NCBI GenBank assembly: GCA_031382085.1
Contig: JANMYM010000065.1
Span: forward strand, 1 to 64,000
Length of the DNA stretch: 64,000 bases
Direction of reading: 5' to 3'
Source: UBA964 sp031382085
GTDB taxonomy: Bacteria > Pseudomonadota > Gammaproteobacteria > Steroidobacterales > Steroidobacteraceae
Shown: positions 44,446 through 53,540 of the stretch, one piece after another
Layout: the number at the start of each line of letters is the position of its first letter
How positions within the stretch are numbered: the first letter of the stretch is position 1
Notes under the pieces: model-generated
Told to the model about the DNA's origin: nothing
The model's database searches: none
What the model saw: only the letters and a program-made list of their open reading frames with translations
Position numbers and translations under genes: made by a program

Positions 44446-45750
44446 ATGCGCACTCCATTTTTTCATCTGGGCCTGGGCGTCGTGGTTGCGGCATCGTTGG
44501 CGTGGCTGATGAGCAGCACGCTGCGCGCTGCCGATCCACCGGCCGCGGCCCCTGCAGCAGCGCCCGCACCAGCACCGCCGCTCAACCCGGACGCCGCCAG
44601 AGTTGCAGCGGGCCGCTACCTCGCGGTCGCCGGCAATTGCAGTAACTGCCACAGCCGCGAAGACGGTGAACCGTTCGCCGGCGGCGTGGAATTCAAGACC
44701 GACTTCGGCACGATTTACTCGACCAATATCACGCCGGATACGACCGCGGGCATCGGCGACTGGACCGAAGCGCAGTTTGTGCGCGCCATGCGCGAAGGTG
44801 TCGACGATGAGGGCCAGCATCTCTACCCCGCCTTCCCCTACACCGCGTTCACCAGGATCAGCGATACCGACCTGTCGGCGTTGTTTGCCTACCTGAAATC
44901 CCTCGCCCCGTCGGTCTACCAGGCGCCCGAGAATGACCTGCGGTTCCCCTACAACCAGCGCTGGTTGTTAGGTCTGTGGAAGTGGTTTTTCTTTGACGAA
45001 ACCCGCTTTCAGCGGCAGCCAGCGCGCGGCGCGCAATGGAATCGCGGCGCCTACCTGGTCGACGGACTGGGGCACTGCGGCGCCTGCCACACGCCGCGTA
45101 ATTTTCTCGGTGCGGAGAAAGATGACCAGTACCTCGCCGGCGGGGTCTACAACGCCACCATCCCGGGCGGCGATGTGCGGCCCTGGGCGGCCGTCAATCT
45201 GACCCAGGCGGACAGCGGCCTCAAGACCTGGAGCGTCTCCGACCTAACAGGCTACCTTGGTACCGGCCACGGCCAGCGCGCCGGCTCGTTCGGACCGATG
45301 AATGAAGTCATCGGTAACAGCCTGCGGCGCCTGAACGCGCCCGACGTCGAGGCGATGGCGGTCTACGTCAAGAGCCTGCCCGGGATCGAGACCAGCGATA
45401 CGCAGTCTTTGAGCGAGTCGGAACGGGCCGAAGGCGAAACGCAATATACGATTCATTGCGGCACCTGCCACCTGCCGACGGGACTCGGTTCATCGCCCGG
45501 CAACGATCTGGGGCCGCCGCTGGTCGGCAATCCCGTCGTGCAGGCGCCGAGCCCGGCTTCGCTGATCAATGTCATCTTGAACAGCAGCGAAGTGCTGACA
45601 CCCGCACCGGCCGCCAGCTGGAAAAACATGGACGGCCTGGGCGACAAGCTCGACGACGAGCAGGTCGCCGCCATCGCCAACTATCTGCGCAGCAGCTGGG
45701 GTAATCGCGGCGGCCATGTGAGCGCCGCTGACGTCGCGCGGCAGCGTTAG
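44446..45750 (+). CDS. Triheme cytochrome c (dehydrogenase electron-acceptor subunit)
   Basis: A 434-residue exported cytochrome with three heme c motifs: GNCSNCHS at residues 64-70, HCGACHTP near 211-215 and HCGTCHLP near 338-342. The order and spacing match the cytochrome subunit of membrane-bound alcohol or gluconate dehydrogenases (FAD or quinoprotein type). The signal peptide is at 1-27, then a long Ala/Pro linker. The dehydrogenase itself is not next to it, so the donor is unknown. It is divergent from the beta-propeller operon and convergent with the HiPIP gene. Confidence 0.9.
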   Translation: MRTPFFHLGLGVVVAASLAWLMSSTLRAADPPAAAPAAAPAPAPPLNPDAARVAAGRYLAVAGNCSNCHSREDGEPFAGGVEFKTDFGTIYSTNITPDTTAGIGDWTEAQFVRAMREGVDDEGQHLYPAFPYTAFTRISDTDLSALFAYLKSLAPSVYQAPENDLRFPYNQRWLLGLWKWFFFDETRFQRQPARGAQWNRGAYLVDGLGHCGACHTPRNFLGAEKDDQYLAGGVYNATIPGGDVRPWAAVNLTQADSGLKTWSVSDLTGYLGTGHGQRAGSFGPMNEVIGNSLRRLNAPDVEAMAVYVKSLPGIETSDTQSLSESERAEGETQYTIHCGTCHLPTGLGSSPGNDLGPPLVGNPVVQAPSPASLINVILNSSEVLTPAPAASWKNMDGLGDKLDDEQVAAIANYLRSSWGNRGGHVSAADVARQR

Positions 45751-45751
45751 C

Positions 45752-46099
45752 TCAGGCCGCTGGCGCCTTGGCGGCCCAGGAGTCGCAGTAACCCTTCGGG
45801 TTCGCGGGACCGCCAGTGTAGATCTGGCAGGTTCCGCAGCCCGCGCCGTCCGCGCCCAGCGTGAAAAAGGTGCAGCCTGAGCAGGTCTTGGAGGCTTCGG
45901 CCGAGTTTTCGACGTAATGATTGGCCTGGCGCAGGCTGGTTTCCGACGGCGACATGTCCTCGGGATTTGCACACCCGCCTGCCGCTGACGCCGGCTGCGA
46001 CTTGCCGCCACTGCAGGCAGTCAGGGCAGCGCTGGCCGCTGTAGCCGCGGAAACTGTTAGCCCGAGTCGGAAAAACGCGCGGCGGGTCAATGCATCCAT
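45752..46099 (-). CDS. High-potential iron-sulfur protein (HiPIP)
   Basis: A 115-residue exported electron carrier. The N-terminus TRRAFFRLGLTVSAAT is a Tat signal, needed for a pre-folded cofactor, and LTACSGG may be a lipobox. Four cysteines that can hold a [4Fe-4S] cluster are C73, C76, C91 and C105 in CSGCTFF, GCGTCQIYTGGP and GYCDSWAA, the HiPIP pattern. Two more cysteines (C43, C88) are present. It lies directly after the convergent triheme cytochrome gene, so the two could be successive carriers, although they are transcribed toward each other. TGGAG precedes the ATG. Confidence 0.93.
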   Translation of the reverse strand: MDALTRRAFFRLGLTVSAATAASAALTACSGGKSQPASAAGGCANPEDMSPSETSLRQANHYVENSAEASKTCSGCTFFTLGADGAGCGTCQIYTGGPANPKGYCDSWAAKAPAA

Positions 46100-46148
46100 G
46101 GGATGGCTCCAGGGTGGGTTTGAATTGCGAGTTGCGGGGATACGATAA

Positions 46149-46766
46149 CTAATTCCTGGCGCCGGCGTCCAACATCGGCGCCAGCGAGACCAGCAGCAGA
46201 ATCGCCATGATTACATTGAAAATACGCGCCGTGCGCGGTTCGCGCAGCCAGCGCTTCAAAATGGTCCCGAATAACACCCAGGTGGAAATGCAAGGTACGT
46301 TGACCGTTGCAAACAACAGCCCAAAGACCAGAATCCATGTTGACGACGCTCCTGCCGGCACGTAGGCGCTGAATGCGGTAACGGCAACCACCCAGGCTTT
46401 AGGATTGACCCATTGGAACAGGGCCGCCGCCATGAAGCCGATAGGCCGCGATTTGTTAGTACTGTCAACGTCGGTGCTCGCGGACCCGGCCGTCGCAATT
46501 CGCAACGCAAGGTAACCCAGGTAGATGGCGCCTGCCCAGCGCAGTACGCGATAAAAACCCGGCGCGCGCAGGAAGAACTCCGCCAGGCCGAAACCGACCA
46601 ACACCAGCATGATCGCGAAGCCCACCGTGACCCCGAGCATGTGCGGTATGGTGCGGCGGAACCCGTGGTTCACGCCTGCGGCCAGCAGCATCACGTTGTT
46701 AGGTCCGGGCGTGATCGAGGAGACCAGGGCGAACAGACTGAAAGCAACGAGAACGGCGCTGGTCAT
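46149..46766 (-). CDS. LysE/RhtB-family amino-acid exporter
   Basis: A 205-residue membrane protein with six helices and the family N-terminal phrase SSITPGPNNVMLLAAGVNHG. The late phrase ALFQWVNPKAWVVAVTAFSAY is also typical. Members export amino acids or related compounds. The ATG at 46766 begins the first helix; its 5' end overlaps the 3' end of the choice-of-anchor B gene by 68 bases on the same strand. The ribosome binding site is weak (AAGGG at a distance), so coupling with the upstream gene is possible. Confidence 0.9.
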   Translation of the reverse strand: MTSAVLVAFSLFALVSSITPGPNNVMLLAAGVNHGFRRTIPHMLGVTVGFAIMLVLVGFGLAEFFLRAPGFYRVLRWAGAIYLGYLALRIATAGSASTDVDSTNKSRPIGFMAAALFQWVNPKAWVVAVTAFSAYVPAGASSTWILVFGLLFATVNVPCISTWVLFGTILKRWLREPRTARIFNVIMAILLLVSLAPMLDAGARN

Positions 46767-48876
46767 GCAAGCCCATGTTACCCTTTGAACGAACGCCCGC
46801 ACAGCGGACACCACCCAGCAGTGCCAGCAGCAGCAGCAGCCACGGCTCGATAAGTCCGCCACCGCCGCCAGAGGCAGCAGCGGGCGGCGGCGCGGCGACA
46901 TCGTCTTCCTGGATGGTGATCACATAGCTGCTCGTGCCATCGAGAACTACGCCACCGCTGAGGTTCGACAAAACCAGTTGGAAATTCCGATTGCCGGTGA
47001 CACTGGTGTTGTTAGCTACCTGGATAACCACGGTGCGCTCGCCCGTTTCACCGCTGGCCCACTGCAACGTGCCGCTGGCAGCGGTGTAATCGGTGCCGGC
47101 CAGCGCTGTGCCATTTGCAGTGCTGTAACTGACACTGACGGCGCCCGTCGATCCGGCGGCACGCTCGATTCTGACGGTGACCGAGCCCGATCCCTCGACC
47201 ACAGTAGCGGCGTTGCCCACGAAAGCGAGCCGTCCTGGCAGGTTAGCTGCCTGTTCACGCAATAGAAAGAGGCCGTTGCTGATATCGCTGATCAGGATCG
47301 TCCCGGACGGCAGGAAGGGATACACGCCCCAGGCGCCATCGGTGCCCGCACTGTTAGCTGCAGGCACCAGGAAGGTGTCGAAATTGCCGATCTCGGCCAG
47401 CTGCGCCGGATTCGTGGCGTCAAAGACCACCAGGCCGCGCCGGTAGTGCGAGACGTAGTAACGATTGCCCTTGGTGTAGCCGTTGTGGTCAGTCGTCGTA
47501 TCGAGACCACGAAAGCTGGTCACGATGGCGGGGAAACGCAGATTGTCGATGTTCAGCGTGTAGATCTGGGTATTGAAACCGCGCCGGATTTCCTCCAGCT
47601 CATCATGGACCATGATGAAGCGCTGGTCGCTCGACGGCCAGCCGGAGTGGGTGTACTCGACACCCGGATAGGTAGTGGTCGACAACCTGACAGGCAGCGA
47701 CTTGTTAGTCACGTCCCAGAGATCGATGGTCGTCTCATTGAAGTCGACCAGCACTTCGCAGGGGTTGTGACCCGGCTCGCACTGCGAGGTGCGCGCATCG
47801 CTCAACAGCAGACCGGTGGAGTCGTGCATGTAACCGCTGCCGGGCGTCGCGGTGCCAACCAGTTGCGGTTGCGCGGGATTGGCCAGACTGTAGGCGCGCC
47901 AGGCACCGCCCGCGACATTGCTGCCGGCGAGATACAGAAATGCCTGCGCACCGGGCAGCGCGACATTGGTGGCGTAATTGATGTTCGACACATAGGCCGT
48001 GTGCTGGCTGCCGGTATCGGTCAGCGTGGTCGCGAGACTCGCGGTGTTAGGCAGCCCGGACAGGTCGATGACCTGCAGGCCGCTGCCCAGCGCCTCGGTG
48101 GTGATGTAGGCGTAGGCGCGATACCGATTCGCGGCTGTATCGCGATACTGATACAGCTTGACCTCGCGCCAGCTGGAACTATTGCCCGGGATGGTCGTCA
48201 CCTCGCGTGGATTGGCGGGATCTGTAACATCGACGATGCCGGTGCCATTACGCAGGCCAATGACCGCGTATTCTCGATTGTCATTGAGATCGACCAGCCC
48301 CCAGACATTGGCTGCCGAAGAAGGACGCGTGGAAAAGTCTGCCAGCGTCAGCTGCGCAAGAAAATCCACGTTGCGACAGGGAAACTGCGCCGCGGTGCCC
48401 GACTGGCAAGTTGCAGGCGCGGCTCCCTTGCTCTGCAGCGCGGGCGGCGTGGCAAGATCAAAAATGCCGCTCTCGGCATTTTCACGGCTCGCGGCCCAGG
48501 TGAAGCCCTGCCTGGCCATCGCGAGGCGGTAACGTGGATCGACACCTAACAGAATGGTGCGATTGGCAGCAGCATCCTGGATCGCGTATTCGGTCGCGGG
48601 ACTGTAGCCGCCGGCAGCCTTGCGGCCACCGAACAAGAACTGCTCCGGCTCCAGGTCGCCGACGGAATAAATACCTGCCGCCACCCGAACGGTGTTGGCG
48701 GGCGCCGCCCGGCTCAACGCATATTGAATGCTCGCGCAAGGCAGGTCGTGATCAAGGCAGGCGCTGTTGTTGGCGCCGGCGGTTTCCACAAAACGCAGGC
48801 CCTGGCTTTCGTCGTGCGAAGCCGATGCGGCAGCCGCCAGCAGCAGCAGCGGGACGTGCTTCCAGCCAAGTCTCAT
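46699..48876 (-). CDS. Choice-of-anchor B family surface protein
   Basis: A 725-residue secreted protein with signal peptide ending ASASHDES. The central region is an LVIVD-type beta-propeller (GLRNGTGIVDVTDPANPREV, DTGSQHTAYVSNINYATNVA), and a Calx-beta domain follows (VTVRIERAAGSTGAVSVSYS). The tail GGGGGLIEPWLLLLLALLGG is a Gly-rich linker plus hydrophobic helix, like GlyGly-CTERM sorting signals, but some 34 residues continue beyond it, over the LysE start. This extension is odd and may reflect a frameshift or mutated stop. The family carries various C-terminal anchors. Confidence 0.82.
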   Translation of the reverse strand: MRLGWKHVPLLLLAAAASASHDESQGLRFVETAGANNSACLDHDLPCASIQYALSRAAPANTVRVAAGIYSVGDLEPEQFLFGGRKAAGGYSPATEYAIQDAAANRTILLGVDPRYRLAMARQGFTWAASRENAESGIFDLATPPALQSKGAAPATCQSGTAAQFPCRNVDFLAQLTLADFSTRPSSAANVWGLVDLNDNREYAVIGLRNGTGIVDVTDPANPREVTTIPGNSSSWREVKLYQYRDTAANRYRAYAYITTEALGSGLQVIDLSGLPNTASLATTLTDTGSQHTAYVSNINYATNVALPGAQAFLYLAGSNVAGGAWRAYSLANPAQPQLVGTATPGSGYMHDSTGLLLSDARTSQCEPGHNPCEVLVDFNETTIDLWDVTNKSLPVRLSTTTYPGVEYTHSGWPSSDQRFIMVHDELEEIRRGFNTQIYTLNIDNLRFPAIVTSFRGLDTTTDHNGYTKGNRYYVSHYRRGLVVFDATNPAQLAEIGNFDTFLVPAANSAGTDGAWGVYPFLPSGTILISDISNGLFLLREQAANLPGRLAFVGNAATVVEGSGSVTVRIERAAGSTGAVSVSYSTANGTALAGTDYTAASGTLQWASGETGERTVVIQVANNTSVTGNRNFQLVLSNLSGGVVLDGTSSYVITIQEDDVAAPPPAAASGGGGGLIEPWLLLLLALLGGVRCAGVRSKGNMGLHDQRRSRCFQSVRPGLLDHART

Positions 48877-48879
48877 GCG

Positions 48880-50730
48880 CTAACGATACCCCCGCGCCTG
48901 CAGGTTGAACAGGGTTGCATAGCGACCGTTCATGCCTAACAGCTCGGCATGGGTCCCATATTCAACAACGGCGCCCTCGTCCAGCACGGCAATCTGGTCG
49001 GCCATGCGCACAGTCGAAAAGCGGTGCGAAATCAGGATGGTCATGCGGTCGCGGGCGAGCTGCCGGAAATGCTCGAACACATCCGCCTCCGCCTGGGCAT
49101 CCATCGCCGCGGTCGGTTCATCGAGCACCAGGACATCGGCGCGGGTGCGCATGAAGGCGCGCGCGAGCGCGATTTTCTGCCACTGGCCACCTGACAGCTC
49201 ACGACCGTCCTTGAACCACTTGCCGAGCTGGGTGCGATACGCCTGTGGCAGGTCCTCGATGAACTTGTCCGCCTGACCCTTGACTGCCGCGCTGCGCCAG
49301 CGCTGCTCGTCCTCGAAATGCAGTTCGTCCCCGGCGCCGACATTTTCGCCGACCAGCATCTGGTAACGCGCGAAGTCCTGGAAGATGACGCCGACCCGCG
49401 TGCGCAGCGCGTCCGCGTCCCATTGCTGCAGGTCAAGCCCATCAAGCAGGATACGTCCGGCGCCCGGAGCGTACAGTCTTGTTAGCAATTTAATCAGCGT
49501 GGTCTTACCTGAACCATTTTCGCCCACCAGCGCGAGACTCGATCCTGGCTTGAGATGCAGCGACACGTTGCGGAGTGCCGCTCGTGCCTCGCCCGGGTAG
49601 CTGAAACTGACATTTTCGAAACGCACGCCGTCACCGGGGTTTGGCCCCTGCACGAGACGCCCGTGCGGCATCACCACCGGTGTTTCCAGGTAGTCATAGA
49701 GCGTGGACAGGTAAAGATTGTCCTCGTACATGCCGCCGACGGCGGACAACACCGCCGACACCGCGCTCTGCCCCTGGCGAAACAGCATCAGGTACATGGT
49801 CATGGCGCCCAGGCTGATGGCGCCGGCCACCGCCGTGACCGCGATCCAGGTGTAGGCGCCGTAAAGTGCCAGCGTCGCCACCAGGCCGAGCTGGAAGCCC
49901 CAGGCATCCCGGCGGATCGTCAGCGCACGATCCTCCAGGTACAGCTTGTCGTAGATGGCGCGATAGCGATCTAACAGACGCGGCCCGAGACCGTAAAGCT
50001 TGACTTCCTTGGCATAATCTTCGCGCGCAATCAGCGTTTCCAGGTAGATTTGCATGCGTGTCTCCGGCGCGCGCCACTTGAAGAGGCGGAAGGCGTCGCC
50101 CGAGAACTTGGTTTCGGCGATAAATGCCGGCAGGCCCGCGGCGAACAGCACCACCACGGTCCAGGGCGAGAATTTCACCAGCAAGGCGCCGAAGCTAACA
50201 AGTGAGATGGCGTTCTGCGCCAGTCCGTACGTGCGCATGACCAGCGACAGCGGCCGGCTCGAGGCCTCGCGGCGCGCGCGCGTCAGCTTGTCGTAGAACT
50301 CCGAGTCTTCAAACTGCGCAAGATCGAGTGTCAGTGCCTTGTCGAGAATCATCACGTTGACGCGCTGACCGAGCTGCGCGCGCAGCAGCGACTGGCAGAA
50401 CGACAGGCCGCGCTGCGCAGCGGCGATGGCGGCCACCAGCAGGCCTTCCATGACGACCCAGCGGATGACCGGGTCTGTGTCGGACCCACCGGCGCGAATC
50501 GCGCTAACAACCGCATCGACGATGTGCGCTCCAACCCAGGCGACGGCCGCCGGCAAGGCGCCCGCGATCAGCGTCAATACGCCGAGGGCGATGGTCAGCG
50601 CCCGGCTGGTGGTCCAGACCAGTTCCAGGGCGCGGCGGCTGAAGCGGAAAACATTGAGGATGGAGCGCAGGTCCAGCGAGATGCCGCCGGAGGAAGACTT
50701 CAATGGAGGATGCATGCGACTTGAGATCAT
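48880..50730 (-). CDS. ABC exporter, fused permease-ATPase
   Basis: A protein of about 616 residues: an N-terminal permease domain of six helices followed by a nucleotide-binding domain with Walker A ALVGENGSGKTTLIKLL, signature RELSGGQWQKIALARAF, Walker B ADVLVLDEPTAAMD and H-loop LISHRFSTVR. It is a half-transporter that should act as a homodimer to export a lipid, peptide or drug. Its start is uncertain: MISSRM at 50730, ATG at 50715 or GTG at 50781 lack a clear ribosome binding site. It lies 3 bases before the choice-of-anchor B gene. Confidence 0.9.
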   Translation of the reverse strand: MISSRMHPPLKSSSGGISLDLRSILNVFRFSRRALELVWTTSRALTIALGVLTLIAGALPAAVAWVGAHIVDAVVSAIRAGGSDTDPVIRWVVMEGLLVAAIAAAQRGLSFCQSLLRAQLGQRVNVMILDKALTLDLAQFEDSEFYDKLTRARREASSRPLSLVMRTYGLAQNAISLVSFGALLVKFSPWTVVVLFAAGLPAFIAETKFSGDAFRLFKWRAPETRMQIYLETLIAREDYAKEVKLYGLGPRLLDRYRAIYDKLYLEDRALTIRRDAWGFQLGLVATLALYGAYTWIAVTAVAGAISLGAMTMYLMLFRQGQSAVSAVLSAVGGMYEDNLYLSTLYDYLETPVVMPHGRLVQGPNPGDGVRFENVSFSYPGEARAALRNVSLHLKPGSSLALVGENGSGKTTLIKLLTRLYAPGAGRILLDGLDLQQWDADALRTRVGVIFQDFARYQMLVGENVGAGDELHFEDEQRWRSAAVKGQADKFIEDLPQAYRTQLGKWFKDGRELSGGQWQKIALARAFMRTRADVLVLDEPTAAMDAQAEADVFEHFRQLARDRMTILISHRFSTVRMADQIAVLDEGAVVEYGTHAELLGMNGRYATLFNLQARGYR

Positions 50731-50926
50731 GACGGCGCGCCGCCGGAAATCAAGGGTTGCGTGCGGGCAAATTCGCCGCACCTAACAGGATGGGCGCAAC
50801 GATTGCACTTCAGTCGGCAAAAGGGCAGCATTGGCGCTTGATTGGGCGCCCGGCAACTCCGCCTGCCGGGTTGAATTGTCCGGCTGCGGCCCTCGGCCAA
50901 CCGACCCATTCTGCGGAGCTTCGTTG

Positions 50927-51883
50927 ATGCCGAGTGCGCCTGAGCTGACGTTCCTGCAGTCCGTAGCGCCGCGTTATTGGCCCAGCTGGCTTGGAATCGG
51001 CATCCTGCGCATCGTGGAATTCCTGCCCTACCGGGCGATCATGGTCGTGGGTCGGGGATTAGGCTTCCTGGCGCGAGGCCTGGTCCCGAAGTACCGGCGC
51101 ATTGCGCGCCGTAACCTCGAGCTTTGCTTTCCCGGACTGACCCCGGTACAGCGGGATCACCTGCTGCGACAGCAATTCAGCGCCCTGGGGCGGGCCGTGT
51201 GCGAATCCGCGATGAGCTGGTGGAGCTCCGCGGAACGCATCCGCCGCCTGTCGACCGTCGAGGGGCTGCAACATCTCGATCAGGCCCTGCAGGCTGGCCA
51301 TGGTGTTATTTTGCTAACAGCCCATTTTACGACCCTGGAGATCAGCGCACGCATCCTGTGCGCGTCCCGGCCGGTCTGCATTCTGTACAAGCCGGTCCGC
51401 AGCGCGCTGTTAGCCGCCGTGTCGAACCGCGCGCGTGCCAGGCTCGCCGGCACCGCGGTGCGTTACGACGACATTCGCGGCATGATTTCCGCACTGCGCA
51501 GGAACGAAATCGTCTGGTATGCGCCGGACCAGAGCTTCCGCAAGAAGGGCGCACAAATGGTACCGTTTTTCGGCATTCCGGCCGCATCAAATGTCCATAC
51601 GTCCCGGCTGGCAGAACTGACGGGTGCCAAAGTCTTGTACATGTCCCACGAACGATTGCCGAATGCGGCGGGCTACCACCTGACGATTCACCCGCCTTTT
51701 GCCGATTATCCGAGCGGTGATGCCATTGCCGATGTTCGGCGGCTGCATCAGTTCATCGAGGACGACGCGACCCGGATTCCGGATCAGTACTGGTGGATCC
51801 ATCGGCGCTTCAAGGGCCTGAGCGCGGACTATCCGGATTACTACACGCGAGTGGCTGTGCCACCCACGGCCAACGTACAATAA
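50927..51883 (+). CDS. Lipid A biosynthesis-type acyltransferase (LpxL/HtrB family)
   Basis: A 318-residue membrane-associated acyltransferase. The catalytic His-x4-Glu motif is in TAHFTTLEIS, and other family phrases are RRNLELCFPGL, WYAPDQSFRKKGAQMVPFFG and DQYWWIHRRFKG. It should transfer a secondary acyl chain to lipid A or a related lipid. The ATG at 50927 has GGAG eight bases upstream. The frame is open 32 codons further without a ribosome site. Only one such gene is in the window, so which acyl position it serves is unknown. Confidence 0.9.
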   Translation: MPSAPELTFLQSVAPRYWPSWLGIGILRIVEFLPYRAIMVVGRGLGFLARGLVPKYRRIARRNLELCFPGLTPVQRDHLLRQQFSALGRAVCESAMSWWSSAERIRRLSTVEGLQHLDQALQAGHGVILLTAHFTTLEISARILCASRPVCILYKPVRSALLAAVSNRARARLAGTAVRYDDIRGMISALRRNEIVWYAPDQSFRKKGAQMVPFFGIPAASNVHTSRLAELTGAKVLYMSHERLPNAAGYHLTIHPPFADYPSGDAIADVRRLHQFIEDDATRIPDQYWWIHRRFKGLSADYPDYYTRVAVPPTANVQ

Positions 51884-51911
51884 GCCCACGCGTTATTCAT
51901 CCGGGGGATTC

Positions 51912-52781
51912 ATGTTACAAAGTGTTAGGCGCCGCGTCATGCGGCCGCGGATTTGTGGTCTCCTGTGCGTCAGCGCGCTGGCCTGCAGCCCGGCGTTCGC
52001 GGGCGAGCGCGCCTCTTCCGCGCTCGCGAACAAGATCCGCGCGACGCACATCCTGGTCATCGGTACCACCGGCAATAACGGCGGCGATATCGTCAGAGCG
52101 CTGGATGCGATCGGCGCCAGGCCGCGGCTGCTGGTGCGCGATCGCACCAAGGCGCAGGAACGCTTCCCCGGCGAACGCGACTGGGTGCAGGGTGACATCA
52201 CCAAACCCGAAACCCTGGGAGCGGCGATGCAAGGTATCCAGGTCGTCATCAATGCGGCCGCGACGCGCGATGCCACCGGCCCTAACAACTTCGAGGCCGT
52301 TGACCTCGGCGGCACGCAGAACGTGATCGCCGCTGCGAAAGCGGCCGGCGTGAAACGCATCGTGTTGATCACCGGCATGACGGTCGGCCGACCCGAGTCG
52401 GAATGGCCCAGGATGTTCGTCAAGGGTTTCGGCGCGAAACGCGATGCCGAGAAGGCCATGATCGCCTCGGGCCTGGAATTCGTGATCCTGCGGCCGACGG
52501 GTATCCGGCCGCGGCCGGCCAATCAGTGGTCGATCGCGCTCATCGCCCAAAAGGATTACCAAGTCTCGGCCGATGAAATTGCCATGCGCGCTCCCAGCGC
52601 GCCAGCAGATCCTGACGGTCCGCCGCCGGCGGGCTCAATCTCACGCGCGGATCTGGCCGAAGTAACTATCGTGACAGCGGTTCACCCGAACGCTCGCAAT
52701 CGCATATTCATTGTCACGCAGGGCCGCGAACCGGCGTCGGATCAGTGGGTGAAGCTGCTCAAACGCATGCCGCGTAACTAG
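51912..52781 (+). CDS. Exported NAD(P)-binding protein (NmrA/atypical SDR type)
   Basis: A 289-residue protein with a signal-like N-terminus (LCVSALACSPAFAGE) and a Rossmann site HILVIGTTGNNGGDIVRAL near residue 46. NmrA-like phrases follow: VQGDITKPETLGAAMQGIQV and VKRIVLITGMTVG. The classical Tyr-Lys pair is not seen, as in NmrA and some atypical SDRs. An exported NAD(P)-binding protein is unusual; possibly it is a periplasmic ligand sensor or the signal is not cleaved. GGGGGA precedes the ATG. It follows the acyltransferase gene by 28 bases. Confidence 0.75.
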   Translation: MLQSVRRRVMRPRICGLLCVSALACSPAFAGERASSALANKIRATHILVIGTTGNNGGDIVRALDAIGARPRLLVRDRTKAQERFPGERDWVQGDITKPETLGAAMQGIQVVINAAATRDATGPNNFEAVDLGGTQNVIAAAKAAGVKRIVLITGMTVGRPESEWPRMFVKGFGAKRDAEKAMIASGLEFVILRPTGIRPRPANQWSIALIAQKDYQVSADEIAMRAPSAPADPDGPPPAGSISRADLAEVTIVTAVHPNARNRIFIVTQGREPASDQWVKLLKRMPRN

Positions 52782-52876
52782 GGTCCCAGTGAACCGTCGA
52801 ACACGACCAGCACTGCGAATACCGCGCATTGCAACAGCAAGCCAACAACGACGACGACGGTGAATGTGTCTAACAT
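52778..52876 (-). CDS. 32-residue membrane peptide
   Basis: The frame encodes one hydrophobic segment, VVVVVGLLLQCAVFAVLVV, between MLDTFT and FDGSLGP. GGTGGAGAA lies a few bases before the ATG at 52876, a strong ribosome binding site. Its stop overlaps the end of the NmrA-like gene by four bases. The combination of good translation signals and a membrane segment argues for a real small protein, but no family is known to me and length makes the call tentative. Confidence 0.5.
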   Translation of the reverse strand: MLDTFTVVVVVGLLLQCAVFAVLVVFDGSLGP

Positions 52877-53049
52877 GATTTTCTCCACCTAGCGCACCGA
52901 GGGCGCTTCGGGCAAGTGTGTGGCGGCAATATACACACTCGTAGCGGTCGCAAATGCCTGTACGACGCTGCGCCTGTTGTCACACGTCACATTTCCAACA
53001 ATCAATGCGCTTCACGCGCATACTGCGGGCCAAAATAAAGGACACTCCC

Positions 53050-53475
53050 ATGAAGAACATTGTCTACACGGCGGTAGATGCCGGGAAATTCACCACTTTT
53101 CTGGGCGCCCTGAAGGCGGCCGCGCTGATCGATGAATTGCGCGCCACCGGGCCCTTTACCGTGTTCGCGCCGACCGACGATGCGTTCCGGCGACTGCCGG
53201 GCGGCATGATCGACGCCCTGATGAATGACATTCCAAAACTGAAGGCCATCCTGACACTGCACGTCATTCCAGACACATTTGCCCTGAAGGATTTGCAGGC
53301 CGGCGGCATCAAGTCGATCGAAGGCGCCACCCTCGAAGTCGCCATGCGAGCTAACGACGTGTACGTCAACGACGCCAAGATCGTGCACCCGGACATCGCC
53401 GCGACCAACGGCGTGATCCACGCGATCAACATGGTGATGATGCCTAAGAAGCCCGCGCTCGGCGCAGCGGCCTAA
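53050..53475 (+). CDS. Fasciclin (FAS1) domain protein
   Basis: A 141-residue protein that is almost entirely one fasciclin domain: FTVFAPTDDAFRRLPGG (H1 motif), LTLHVIPDTF and VNDAKIVHPDIAATNGVIHA (H2 motif). Family members mediate adhesion or act as extracellular stress-linked proteins. This copy has no signal peptide, which is unusual but seen in bacterial single-domain members. The ATG at 53050 follows AAAGGA. A symmetric hairpin follows the stop. Confidence 0.92.
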   Translation: MKNIVYTAVDAGKFTTFLGALKAAALIDELRATGPFTVFAPTDDAFRRLPGGMIDALMNDIPKLKAILTLHVIPDTFALKDLQAGGIKSIEGATLEVAMRANDVYVNDAKIVHPDIAATNGVIHAINMVMMPKKPALGAAA

Positions 53476-53481
53476 AGCAAA

Positions 53482-53511
53482 ACGGCGGCCTCACGCGTGT
53501 GAGGCCGCCGT
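53482..53511. terminator. Bidirectional hairpin between fasciclin and RRM genes
   Basis: A perfect thirteen-base stem ACGGCGGCCTCAC/GTGAGGCCGCCGT with loop GCGT lies between two convergent genes. On the minus strand it is followed by TTTTGC, and on the plus strand by CTATTC; neither T run is strong. It probably serves both transcripts. Confidence 0.72.
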
Positions 53512-53540
53512 CTATTCGACAGGTAGTAAGCAGTTAAAGC

